64,000 nucleotides of DNA from Blastobasis lacticolella (Eukaryota; Arthropoda; Insecta; Lepidoptera; Blastobasidae), in contig LR990067.1 in assembly GCA_905147135.1 (NCBI GenBank), positions 5,952,001 through 6,016,000 on the forward strand. Reading direction: 5' to 3'. The notes beneath the pieces were generated by a model. It was not told the DNA's origin. It did not search any database and was given only the letters and a program-made list of their open reading frames with translations. A program made the position numbers and the translations under genes. Shown here one piece after another: positions 30,910 through 40,514 of this stretch (position 1 is its first letter; each line of letters begins with the position of its first letter).

Positions 30910-31875
30910 TGACGCTAGTTAAATCATCTATGATATATATGATGTGTAAGCCCAATAACGATGATCCAGTGTTTTGGATCAGATAAGGAGAAAACCCTTC
31001 CTTGTAGTCGAGCAACTATTTAAAAAAAGGAATTCTGATAGGTCGTCACTCCGGGCACACAAATATGCAACAGACTAGCATTTAGATCCAGCGATAGTGT
31101 AGTCTAGACTTAAGATTCTAAAAAATTTACACTACAATAAACAGTTGGTTTATAAAATTACGTGTGACAAACAAACAGGAGCTAACTTGAAAATTTAAAA
31201 AGTGGAGTAGGTACTATAAACACTAAAAACTCCGACTGCTATAAAAAACTAAAAATTTAAAACTAGCTCATTTTTGTAAGAAGGTATAAGTTTAATGCAA
31301 ATGTAAGACTAATTAACTTGAAAACAGGCGAAGATAGATTTTCATTTTCGTACATGTAAATAATCTAGATAGTCCTTCAAAATAAGTTACAGGAAAGGTT
31401 CCGGAGAAAACAATTTTTGAACAATATATATCTATATTTTTCAAGGAATCGTTAATTCGGTCAATCGTTAAAACGTTTATTGGGCGGAATTGGTATTTCT
31501 TTCGAGCCAGTTCAGTAAAATGAATATTTTTAGGGAATCAGTTATGCGCTGTAATGCGCTTCGAAAACATGTTCGGGACTCATTTAAATATATCCAGTGA
31601 CTTAAACAACAGACAAATACATACATACAACTCCATACATAACTCCACCTTTTGAGCTTCGTCGTAGTCGGCGTAGAAATAAAAATGATTTGTAAAGAAC
31701 GAAAAGAAAAATTCCTTTCGACCCATTACGTAGCTAAAATTCGTAAATAGCGACGTAATGGGAAAGGAATTTCTTCTGAAATCGACTACCAAATGAGAAT
31801 TTTTTTAATTCCACAGGAATGGAATCCCCTGACGGATTTTTCGAGGAGTCTGCTACTTGGGGGTTGAATTTTTTT
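30910..31875. other. AT-rich DNA with one strong hairpin
   Basis: At 31709-31772 AAATTCCTTT(CGA)CCCATTACGT pairs with ACGTAATGGGAAAGGAATTT across a ~21-base loop, with only a three-base bulge. Otherwise nothing is recognised. Confidence 0.5.
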
Positions 31876-31881
31876 TATATT

Positions 31882-31972
31882 AAACCAGCGAGGCATTTGA
31901 CCGCCATCTCACCTGGTGGTAAGTGACGATGCGGCCGAAGATGGAGCATGCCTGTCTAGGAACAGCCTTTTC
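31882..31972 (-). pseudogene. LINE C-terminal fragment (type G)
   Basis: CCAGCGAGGCATTTGACCGC, GGTGGTAAGTGACGATGCGG and GGAGCATGCCTGTCTAGGAA are the reverse complement of the type-G end. Confidence 0.6.
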
Positions 31973-32255
31973 TTTATAGCCTTTAGTCCTTTTTCCAGTA
32001 CAATAATTTTAGCCGCCCTGGGCATTATAAAAAGTTTTAATTTTGGGTTCTATAAAATTCATTTCATACACCTAATAGTTACAAGTTGGAAAAGAACATC
32101 CTTTTTCTGTACCCGGTTACCAAGATTATTATTAATATTTTGTAGCTGGCTAATAGGAAAGAAAAGTCTCTTTCGTAGCCGACAGACAAAAAACTTGCGA
32201 CAGTCGCCTGCCTCCAACCCAGTCCGAAGGGAACCAACTTACTAATAACGTAACT

Positions 32256-32480
32256 TCATCATCACAGCCCACAACAGTCCACTGCAGATCTTCGGGCCTC
32301 TCCCACTAAAGGAGAGGTTATTGCCACACTCTCCACGCTTGGCAGGCAGGTTGAAGATTGCAGTGTTATAAATATAACAATAAAAATATGGAAACCGCTG
32401 CTGCCCATTTTCCATCCTACGGAGACTTGAACAACACCCACGAGTGTAAGGGGTTGGTGCTATTCTATTTTGCCGGACAC
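32256..32480 (-). repeat. Repeat D copy
   Basis: CATCATCACAGCCCACAACA through CGGACACCACACAG, minus orientation, with an extra ATAAAA in the ATAACAATGG part. Confidence 0.75.
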
Positions 32481-32484
32481 CACA

Positions 32485-33210
32485 CAGACCTTACTAATGG
32501 CGTAAAATACACAAAAGTTAGATAGCAATCATTTAAGCTAGTAGAATCTATTTTGAAGACAGTTGGCAAAGTAGAGGGAAAGCAATCGTGCGGATCTCCG
32601 TCCAAGTCAATTGCACCAGTAGGTACCAGATGCCCCAAGAAAAGCCGACAATAAAGACTTGAAGGCCTTATAATCAATAGCGATGGAAAAACTCCAACTA
32701 CACGAATTGCTGAAGGTCGTGGTAAAGCCCAAAAGGAAGGGTTATTAACATAATTATATTATATTTGTTTTTTTGAGAGTCAAAATGATCTATCGAATGT
32801 CTTGTTGTTTATGTATAAAATATGTACTACCTCTTTGTAAACTTACTGTCATTCTACATTTTGTGTGTAATAAATGATATTGTATTTGTTTTTGAGAATG
32901 TAAAATCAACGTTGTTTTGTTTATTAACATTCTTTGTTTACTTTCCTAGAACTAGACGTAGCTATTGAAATAACTATGTCAGCGTGCGGTTTTTTTATTA
33001 CGTACCTACGCATTACATTTGCGGTTAACCAATACATACGTGAAACCCTTTTTTTATTTAATTTAAAACAAGGTATAACATAATTATGTCATTCTGCTAT
33101 TCATTGTTTATATTTATGTAATACGCATTAAATGATTTGTGCAATTACTTAATAAGTGGGTCATGGACTTGGTTGAATTGGAATATGCTTTATTTTATTG
33201 CGACTTGATT
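32485..33210. other. Non-coding DNA
   Basis: No repeat or exon recognised. TTTTGTGTGTAATAAATGAT at about 32857 looks like a retroelement-style polyadenylation tail. Confidence 0.4.
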
Positions 33211-33213
33211 GAT

Positions 33214-33478
33214 CATCTTGGCGTTAATGTCCCGGTTGTGCTCTCGCGCACGAGGGCCCGGGGTCCGCCTTAACCATCCAGGATTTGGCAGATCAGGTAA
33301 TTACAGTTGAGCGACTGCCATCTAACCTCCGAGCCTCTGTTAACAGGGCAACTTGACCAGATTTGATCATAGTTACACATTCAGTCGCCAGAATGTGCAG
33401 GTTTCATCACGATGTTTTCCCTCACCGCAAGAGCATCGTTTAGTATTCAACTAATGTACATAACTCACATTGTACGTC
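33214..33478 (-). mobile_element. SINE-B copy, head missing
   Basis: The body from CATCTTGGCGTTAATGTCCC to AGTATTCAACTAATGTACAT is present; truncated before the tRNA-like head. Confidence 0.75.
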
Positions 33479-33539
33479 TATGGCGTAAATCTCCCATAAC
33501 GCCGTCAGACCACCCACACTGACATCTATAGAATAGTTT

Positions 33540-33745
33540 CTTTTATGCTACTCAGTGACAAGCGAGCAGTGTAAAAAAAGACAGTTACCACTTTCTATCA
33601 GCAACCTGATGGTAAGTGGTAACTGTCACTCAAAACATCAGCGATTCTTACTTTTAGGTTTCATGTAACAAAAATGCAAAACCGCAGATGCGTTGTCACT
33701 ATGAGGTCTAAGATGAAATGCCTCATGCCTGTAATTATTCCCTTT
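33540..33745 (+). repeat. Repeat H copy
   Basis: AACCTGATGGTAAGTGGTAA, ACAAAAATGCAAAACCGCAG and ATGAAATGCCTCATGCCTGT are in the expected order. The first ~40 bases occur in an inverted echo (GACAGTTACCACTTTCTATC / GATGGTAAGTGGTAACTGTC). Confidence 0.7.
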
Positions 33746-33749
33746 TTTT

Positions 33750-34070
33750 AAAGTGGAACACAGACTGTAGTGTTTCTAATATAAGACTGCACTGCGGTAT
33801 GGCGTTCCTGTATTTTTTTGTTGCGAGTTATTCTTGTTGGCTGTCTGTCAAATTGATTTCAGCAAGAACACGTCACACTGAAAATGTTTTCTAACTGTCG
33901 TAACACCTGAAACCTTTTTGTTCCATTTTTTGTTGCAAGCAAACTCATATTCGCGCACTCTAGAATTCAATTTATTATTTACGTCTGACATTTGTTTGTT
34001 CTGTGCGCCGCCTTTTTGAAAATTACGATTTTCAAAGTGTCTAGGAATATAATGTGTATTTATGTTAAAT
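33750..34070. other. Non-coding DNA
   Basis: AT-rich; nothing recognised between the H repeat and the K hairpin. Confidence 0.4.
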
Positions 34071-34073
34071 TAT

Positions 34074-34197
34074 TGCGGTTATTATCGCACATTTTAAGGG
34101 TATGTTTCCTACCGCGTACCATTGTTGACAATTATTTCCGAAAAGTACGCGGTAGGAAACTTGGAACATACCTTTAAAATGTGCGATAATAACCGCA
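34074..34197. repeat. Repeat K hairpin, ~50-nt arms
   Basis: Left arm 34074-34119 and right arm 34145-34197 pair along their whole length apart from one mismatch and a 7-base deletion (TTCCAAG) in the left arm. The loop is about 25 bases. The arm is one terminus of repeat K (TGCGGTTATTATCGCACATT ... TTTCCTACCGCGTAC), so two K ends are fused in inverted orientation. Confidence 0.8.
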
Positions 34198-34198
34198 G

Positions 34199-34292
34199 TA
34201 GCCTATTCACTCTAGCCTTGAAGGCATCCTGATTATAATGATCAGGGAACACACTCGCTGGTAACGTGTTCAAATTTTTAACATACATACAA
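34199..34292 (-). pseudogene. LINE C-terminal fragment (type G)
   Basis: Minus strand: NTLPASVFPDHYNQDAFKAR then VNRL. The expected WN is lost at the left side. It abuts the K hairpin. Confidence 0.7.
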
Positions 34293-34294
34293 AA

Positions 34295-34530
34295 TGGCCG
34301 TGTAGTGTCCAGCACCACCTTTTGCACTCGTGGGCGTCGTACAAGGCGACTAATGGTTTCGAGGCAAAAGATCTAGAGTCTCCGTAAGCTGGAAAATGGG
34401 CAGCAGCGTTTTCCATTGTTATATTTATAACACTGCGATCTCCAATCTGCTTGCCAAGCGTGGAGATTATTGCCATAATCTCCGGGAGAGGCCCTAAGTT
34501 CTGTAATGGACTGTTATGGGCTGTGATGAT
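34295..34530 (+). repeat. Repeat D copy
   Basis: GGCCGTGTAGTGTCCAGCAC through GACTGTTATGGGCTGTGATG. A block around the CCTCCCCTTTCG part is deleted. Confidence 0.75.
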
Positions 34531-34777
34531 TATACATACATAACGTCTCGTTTCTCGTAGGGGTAGGCAGAGTTCGTTCGGGGTTCGTTCCCCTCGTTCG
34601 TTTTGCTACGGTCCTAACAGATCTCTCTGAACGTTGGTTCAGGATACTTCCGATCTGACCTTTCTCTAAAATATCCACGATGTAATGGTGATATGTAGTG
34701 TAGTCATCTAAATGATAATATATATATTTTTTTCTTTTTACCTACTAGGCAATAGGTCGTCATATCAGCTGGAGTGT

Positions 34778-34827
34778 TCAGGCGTTTCGGCCCGGTCTGA
34801 TATTGTCCCGCGGGCCGAAACGACTGA
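34778..34827. repeat. GC-rich perfect hairpin
   Basis: CGTTTCGGCCCG (34783-34794) and CGGGCCGAAACG (34811-34822) pair perfectly over 12 bp with a 16-base loop; TCAG/CTGA extends the stem beyond one mismatch. It lies about 60 bases upstream of the small-protein candidate. Confidence 0.6.
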
Positions 34828-34883
34828 CCTAAATTAATATTTTTCCTCAGGCGTTTGGGCGCGCAGTCAAAAATGTCCTTAAA

Positions 34884-35105
34884 ATGGGTTCAGGACAATC
34901 TAGGAAAAATCATTATTTCATAGAATTTTTAACTGCCCAAACGCCCGACGAAAAATATCTTCAATCAATCCCGCGGCCTAAAACCAAACCGGCCCGAAAC
35001 GCGGAGTGCGTTTCCACCGACGACATTCAGAAAGAATTTCACGTCAACACTACTACGCACTCTGCATGGTCAAATTACCCCCCTGTCCCCCCTCACAATT
35101 CTTGA
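34884..35105 (+). CDS. Candidate small N-myristoylated protein
   Basis: A 73-codon frame starts MGSGQSRKNHYFIEFLTAQT. Gly2 and Ser6 fit the N-myristoylation pattern (MGxxxS), with Arg7-Lys8 as a possible basic membrane anchor. The rest is hydrophilic (PRPKTKPARNAECVSTDD, then NYPPVPPHNS) and looks disordered. Start context AAAATGG is excellent. Sequence just upstream (TATTTTTCCTCAG|GC at 34850) resembles a splice acceptor, so this could be the coding part of a later exon. GC content is higher than around it and no repeat family covers it. No homologue is recognised; a chance frame remains possible. Confidence 0.35.
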   Translation: MGSGQSRKNHYFIEFLTAQTPDEKYLQSIPRPKTKPARNAECVSTDDIQKEFHVNTTTHSAWSNYPPVPPHNS

Positions 35106-35234
35106 CCCCCCCCTGGCGGTCCCACGCGCGGAACGCGACCGGCTAACGGCGCAAACGCAGTTACAGAGTATGTGGGTGAGCCTAACTGCTGTGCACCGTT
35201 AGCTACGTCAGTGCTAGTGCGGGGGGCGTCTGTT

Positions 35235-35248
35235 TATCGATATCGATA
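35235..35248. promoter_or_regulatory. Tandem DREF-type box, second copy
   Basis: TATCGATATCGATA, identical to the 14-mer upstream of the exon at 19902. It lies 130 bases downstream of the small-protein frame, in GC-rich DNA (ACGTCAGTGCTAGTGCGG). A promoter on either strand is possible; no start codon is clearly tied to it. Confidence 0.4.
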
Positions 35249-35257
35249 GATGAAGAT

Positions 35258-35370
35258 ACAGCGCACCTGCGGTTCTGCGTTTTTGTTGCCTGCAACCTAA
35301 ATGTTTTAAACGTAGGGCGACAGTTTTGGCTTACTGCTGCTGGCTGTCTGCCAGTTTGTAACAGAGTACA
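35258..35370 (-). repeat. Repeat H fragment
   Basis: GCACCTGCGGTTCTGCGTTT and GCGACAGTTTTGGCTTACTG match H reversed. Confidence 0.6.
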
Positions 35371-35394
35371 ATTAAAAAGAAAGTTGCAGTTGTT

Positions 35395-35455
35395 CTAAGA
35401 AGAGGTGAAAAGGTTTTTACGGGATCGGCAACGCGTGGGCGATGCATCGGTTGAA
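35395..35455 (+). pseudogene. Jockey-like LINE 3' end fragment
   Basis: GTGAAAAGGTTTTTACGGGA and GGCAACGCGTGGGCGATGCA match the last codons and 3' flank of the 25815 element. Confidence 0.5.
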
Positions 35456-35699
35456 ATAAGACGATCATCTATCAAAGCTGTAGGTAAATGGTTCTTAGTA
35501 AAATTAATACGAAAAAGTTTTCTAAGCGGACCACGAAGCTTTAAGCAAATCTAGACTAATGAAGGTTTGACTTACTACTCGGAATTTCCCATAAGTCCTG
35601 TTAATCAATAGTCCAGTCGTTTAATTAAGTTTTTTCTTTATGTTTTATTGTGTACTTACACAGTTGATGAACTAGTTCAGTCATCAGAACTACTGGGAA

Positions 35700-36060
35700 A
35701 TTTTTTCTTACTATTGTCGATAGCCTCAAACCTATCAATATACCACGCCAATACCCGACCCCATTCCCCACTCCGTCAGACAAAAATATAGCCCAACCTC
35801 CGCCACGCCAATACTCGACCCCATTCCCACTCCATCGACAAACCCATCGACACAGCCCATCCCTAGCCCGGGTACCGTTCACTACGTCACCATCACGACG
35901 AAAGGGATCGCGGCATTACGGTACTCCCAGGGCCCGTAGCCGACTGTCGCTTTTTTGCCGACGAGACCGCCATTGAGTCGGTACACGGTACTGTTGGCAT
36001 GGGAACGCGGGGAGCCTGGGTGGCGGGGGTTTGGAGATGTTTAGGGTTCCGTAGATAAAG
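35700..36060. repeat. Short tandem duplication and GC-rich unique DNA
   Basis: ACGCCAATACCCGACCCCAT and ACGCCAATACTCGACCCCAT lie about 60 bases apart, a diverged tandem. From 35880 to 36040 the DNA is GC-rich; on the minus strand it reads HANSTVYRLNGGLVGKKATV, GYGPWEYRNAAIPFVVMVT and a stop, bounded upstream by a stop about 18 codons before. No family recognised. AGGGTTCCGTAGATAAAG at about 36044 is a piece of a common lepidopteran repeat. Confidence 0.35.
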
Positions 36061-36395
36061 TTTGCTGAGCTGTTTGTCTGTCTGTTTCGTTGGACGCTTT
36101 AATAGAATTTTTTTTTTTTTAAGTAACATATTCTGGGTTTTCGCGTTTTTCAGTGATTTTTATTATTTCATCAAATCAACCACTGACTTAAAAAATTGTG
36201 ACATTATTTTATCTGATAGGAAAGTGATTGTTGGGGAGATAGCTGAGACTATAGGCATATCAACTGAATGAACTCTTCAACTAATTGCGAATGAATCACA
36301 CTTTTCAAGTTGTCTGCGCGATGGGTGCCTCTCAATTCACTTGAACGAATGCGTTCGATTGACGATTTCCCGCGACTGCTTAGAGCTGTTTAAGT

Positions 36396-36765
36396 TTATT
36401 GGAAGAAGCGTTCGAGATGCGGTGTTGGAGGAGAATGCTAGGTATCCCCTGGACCGCCAAGCGTACAAACGTATCAATTCTTAATCAGCTAAAGATCAAA
36501 ACGAAGCTGCCACCAATGGATCCTTGTTTATTTCTGAGGCGTAGCAATGACAGCCTCGAAAAACTTGTCATAGTGGGTGGGTCACCAACTAAATGAACCG
36601 ATCAGTTGAAGGTTGCGCCATCCAACAGATTCTGTGACGCGGTGAACCTGGCGGCATAGGAGCGGTTGGAGGCATCAAAATGTGTTCATCAGACCACGGT
36701 CCTCAGTCTCGAGGGACCGACTACGGAGAGACATTGGAAGAATTGTAATCATGGAAACCTGGGAA
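36396..36765 (+). pseudogene. LINE C-terminus (AFEMRCWRRML family)
   Basis: Plus strand: EEAFEMRCWRRMLGIPWTAK, RTNVSILNQLKIKTKLPP, then SNDSLEKLVIVGG and, shifted, DQLKVAPSNRFCDAVNLAA with a stop. Matches the typical LINE tail AFEMWCWRRML-IPWT---TN--IL-QL-I and SLEKLM--G. The internal LGH-IAR part is scrambled. Same family as the minus copy at 58555-58890. Confidence 0.75.
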
Positions 36766-36769
36766 CATT

Positions 36770-37750
36770 CTTATGTCCCTGGGAAAAAAGTAGCTATAGT
36801 CAAGTCAAATGAGTACAAACTTAGGAAAAGGTGACTCTATAAACTCTTGTAAATATTGCAATCTACAGCGACGTTTATGAAAAGAAATCAAAGAAAAACA
36901 GCCTGGTTTGCTAAGAAAAGTTTTGTTTAAACGGTACAATATTCTGCAACACAACACGAGTTTACGCATTAGTTGAGGAAAGCATTGCAGAAATCCATCA
37001 GTGTGGCCTTGAATTGTTACCCCACCCGTACTCACTTATAAAAGTTAGACACCGTTGTCAAAGCTGTTGTCGATGCATATTTTGAAGGGCAAGATTTTTT
37101 GTATTGAACTCAGAGGTAAAATAAATAAATAATAAAATTATAGCGGTTCATGTTTCTGATAAGGCTAGGAATTTTCCAAACACCCTTCGTAATATCTACT
37201 TAAATAAAAAATAGGTTTAAAGAGACAACAATATTAAGACCTCACGCCAAAGCATCCACGGATGAACATGAGTTGCATTGGTGTACACATGCACACGCAG
37301 TAAGAAGTCTGTGTCTGAACACGCATAGTACATCCTCCATAAAACATGAAACATGAAATCAGCCTGTTCCAGCCATGCGCCAGAGAAATTATGCTGTTCC
37401 TAAGAGACGTTCTAGCAGGCAATGTAATTCATTCTTTGGAATTTAATATGAAAATAATGATTTAGGTAGTTAGGTCTTCGGGGACCCTGAGACTGGTTGC
37501 ACAGTCGAGAAAGCTTTGGTACGTTTCCAAATCTTGCTTCCATTCCATTTCTACAGCAATACAAACTAACACATGCTTTGATTCCTGTGGGAATTAAATT
37601 GATACAGCTAACGACCGGTCATATTGACAATTAAACTTATAATTTACGAAATAAATTGTATTGAACTGTAATTACGCTGGCCAGCTTATCCTTCAACCGA
37701 CAGTAAGAAATTGTGTAATTACATAATGTAGTTAACTATCGCGGTTATTA
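36770..37750. other. Non-coding DNA
   Basis: No repeat or exon recognised over most of it; 37735-37757 carries CTATCGCGGTTATTATCACA, the end of repeat K, directly joined to the next LINE tail. Confidence 0.4.
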
Positions 37751-37756
37751 TCACAG

Positions 37757-37960
37757 GGTTGTGGAATGAACTACCTGGAGAGGTTTTCCCTGGAGAGTAC
37801 AACATGTAGTTCTTCAAGAAAGGGGTGAAAGGGTTTTTACAGGGCCGGCCCGGAGACACAGGAGTAATACCCAGGTGTTGCGAACGTCCATAGGCTGCGG
37901 TGACTGCTTACCATCAAGCAGGCCGTAAGCTTGTTTGCCCCCTCAGTGATATAAAGAAAG
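37757..37960 (+). pseudogene. Jockey-like LINE C-terminus
   Basis: Plus strand: LWNELPGEVFPGEYNM, a stop, then FFKKGVKGFLQGRPGDTGVI and PRCCERP with a stop. This copy retains the YN---FKKGVK--L-GR part lost at 25815. The tail is CTCAGTGATATAAAG. Confidence 0.75.
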
Positions 37961-38211
37961 GTTTCTTTTAACAAAAATAAAAGGCCGCAAATGTGTTATT
38001 GCAGTGAAGAATAAGATGTTATGTCTTACTACCTTATTCTTCAACACGGAACACAATAACACCAAAATTGTTGCTTGGCAGAAAAAGACGGAAATTAGAG
38101 GGGTGGCAGGGGGCATCAAAGACTCCACAGGCTTAACAGAGTACTACTACAACTCAGGTGACTGTTCTAATGATTGTGTAGCTAAGTTGTTGAAAAGGTA
38201 GCCAAAGCAAC

Positions 38212-38610
38212 TACACAGGCATATCATCTTAGTCCTTGCAGTTACAAAGCAACTACGGTTCTGAATTTTATTACATGAATCCTTGACGAATGTTATAAGC
38301 AACAGTTGCCGCTACCCATCAGGTAGGCTGTCTGCTCGTTCGTTACTGAATAGTTATCTATAATAACTAGCCAGGCATTTGCATCTCTCCTGGTGGTAAA
38401 CGCCGATGCGAGAATCCAGATTAAGGATTTTATTATACAACTAAGGTTGTAATAAGCTTACGTCCTGCCTGATGGTAAGCAGTTACGGCAGCCAATGGAC
38501 GTTTGCAACATCAAGGGTATCCTGTAAAAACCTTTTCGCCCCTTACTTAAAGAACTCCACGTTGTACTCTCTAGAAAAACCTCTCCAGGAATTGTTTAAG
38601 AACAGACTCA
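38212..38610 (-). repeat. Cluster: repeat H, LINE type G, Jockey-like tail
   Basis: Three reverse pieces in a row: H (38212-38352, ATCATCTTAGTCCTTGCAGT), a short type-G end (38367-38412, CCAGGCATTTGCATCTCTCC) and a Jockey-like end (38455-38610; minus strand FFK-G--RFLQ-like and NNSWRGFSR remains). All truncated. Confidence 0.6.
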
Positions 38611-38829
38611 ACAATCTCAATAACAGCTACACTATAACAGTTAGCTTGGCTATTTCCAAAATACAGCTGAGAACAGGCTCGCATTCACGCCGTGAGGTGA
38701 ATTGGGTTCGACGAACCTTTTAGCGGTTCGATTCCGCTACTGGATTTTGGTGGTTGTAATGACTGGCTTGTGAGACAACCGCAGGGTTTGAGAGGTTTTA
38801 AGTCTGCGTTTTCGTGTAGGAACGTGACG

Positions 38830-39057
38830 TCACCATAAAGGTTCTTCATCTCGGTATAAAATCTCTATGCGCAGTTCTTCATGGAAATCACATAATAGGT
38901 CACCATTTTTTGGACAGGCAAAGGATTCAAATTTCAGAAGTCCATGTTCTCTGTGGTCCGTAATTCTTTGTACTGTAGACGCGCAAAATGTTAACAATAA
39001 GGCGGTGTCAGCAGGATACAACTTACAGAAGGGCATTTCCTCCAAAAAAGGATTTTA
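38830..39057 (-). other. Unexplained 76-codon open frame
   Basis: Between two stops the minus strand reads NPFLEEMPFCKLYPADTALL, LTFCASTVQRITDHREHGLL, KFESFACPKNGDLLCDFHEE and LRIEILYRDEEPLW. The composition is protein-like, with spaced Cys and charged residues. A TCT|GTAAGT donor-like site lies inside (reading minus) and a TGACGTCA site (38825-38832) overlaps the end. It may be an exon or an old transposon piece; no family recognised. Confidence 0.25.
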
Positions 39058-39059
39058 CT

Positions 39060-40120
39060 AAAAAAATCTCGCTCAGCATCTTGAAGCTGCATAGGTTATT
39101 TAAAAAAAAAGACTAACGAGTGTATACCACGTTCTGATGTTACAGTAATTTTTTGAACACGGGGAATTTAAACAAAAATAAAATTAACATACAAGGGATA
39201 TATTAAAATATTCAGTAGCCCCCTTCTCTTCTTAAAGTTACTGATTTAGAAGTAAGCGTGACGTTGGATGAAACCATCCAAAAGTAAGCCAACTCCGCGA
39301 AGGTCAACGCCCTCAACATGTTGAGGTAGGCAGATGTTTAAGGTCAACGAACTCGTGTTGCCGAATTTTTGGTGGTGGTACGTAAGATGCTGACAGTTAC
39401 TTACACAGGTGCAGTAAGGACAAATTTAAACAAGTTGCACCCTGTTTTTAACTTCTTACTTATCATAAATAGGTCAGATTAATGGATAGTTTTAAGTTCT
39501 TGTTCATTTTATGTTTTTTTGGGTAATTAAGTAATTTATTCATTTCTATAACTAAAAATAAATACGTAGTGTCTGGCTGGATATTTTGTTTATCTAAATA
39601 CCCGCATAACCTACGTTATGTAATGTTCAGGATATCATTTCTTCTAGCGATATCTACAGACAATAACTCCGTTAAAATTGCCGTTATGATATTCATTTAT
39701 GTATCTAAAATGTAAAAAGCGTATATTATCCCTTCATATATCTCTTGATTACCATAAGGACAAAGAGAGGGTTGAATTTAAAGGACTTTTGGCGCCAGAA
39801 TTTCTAAATAAGTACTTACGTTCGATAGTGACGATTCCTAACTTTACAGATTTAAATTTTAAAATCCCTCGGTTGTCCTGATGAAATTCAAATCGATGCC
39901 TTGTTTGATTTTCGAACGTTTTGTAAGAGAACTCTTCCGTCAACATGGGGTGTCATTGACCTTAACTTTTTTATTTCCAGCCAGGATCACAGTTGGACAA
40001 GTTTTACTTTTTAGTTATTTTTAACTGAGTATTATTTTTAAGACATGAAGTGTATGTAAATCATTGCGTCGCCGTAGAAAATTAAGAAAATCAGTAGAAG
40101 AAAACATATCAAAACAACCG
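39060..40120. other. AT-rich DNA, probably intron of the 40.1 kb gene
   Basis: Small open frames at 39699-39946 on both strands overlap each other and have no supporting motif. If the gene start at 40147 is real, this stretch is its first intron. Confidence 0.35.
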
Positions 40121-40128
40121 TAACTTAC

Positions 40129-40147
40129 CTCGTATAGTGCTCGGCAT
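40129..40147 (-). CDS. Short first coding exon of an unidentified gene
   Basis: On the minus strand, CAAAATGCCGAGCACTATAC continues GAG|GTAAGT. CAAAATG is a textbook insect start context and GAG|GTAAGT a perfect donor. The exon codes MPSTIR plus one base (phase 1, the same phase as the exon at 19392). Upstream (40150-40400) is AT-rich leader-like sequence and then a GC-rich promoter-like patch. The product cannot be guessed from six residues. A 5' untranslated intron is also possible. Confidence 0.4.
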
Positions 40148-40369
40148 TTTGAATAATCCTTATCGCTCACCACTCAGCCAAGTAAAAAGCAACCAGTCAC
40201 CACAAATCACTTGCCAAATAAATATTATCCAGCCTCCATCATTCACAAAAAACCAAGTAAGTTCAAAATACTAAACACAATGCAATCTCTTTAGCAAATC
40301 ACAGTTTAAATTCAAAAATTCAAATCTTACTTTTTTCAGCGAGGAAAATTTACATCGCACACTGGCCAG

Positions 40370-40510
40370 TAACAGAAGCGCGCGAGCTGTCAATGTCAAA
40401 GTTTTCCCGCGCTTTCCGCGCTCCGTTTTACGCTCGAAACGTCTTAGTTACGTGCCGTGGTAAAGGCTTGTGCTTTTTTCGACCCACCGCGCGGTTGCCA
40501 CTTCGGCTAA
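40370..40510 (-). promoter_or_regulatory. GC-rich promoter-like patch with an E2F-type site
   Basis: TTTCCCGC (40403-40410) fits the E2F consensus TTTSSCGC and is followed by the near-match CTTTCCGCG. The patch is CpG-rich (GAAGCGCGCGAGCTG, CACCGCGCGGTTGCC) and 220-360 bases upstream of the start codon at 40147. No TATA box. Confidence 0.35.
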
Positions 40511-40514
40511 CTGT

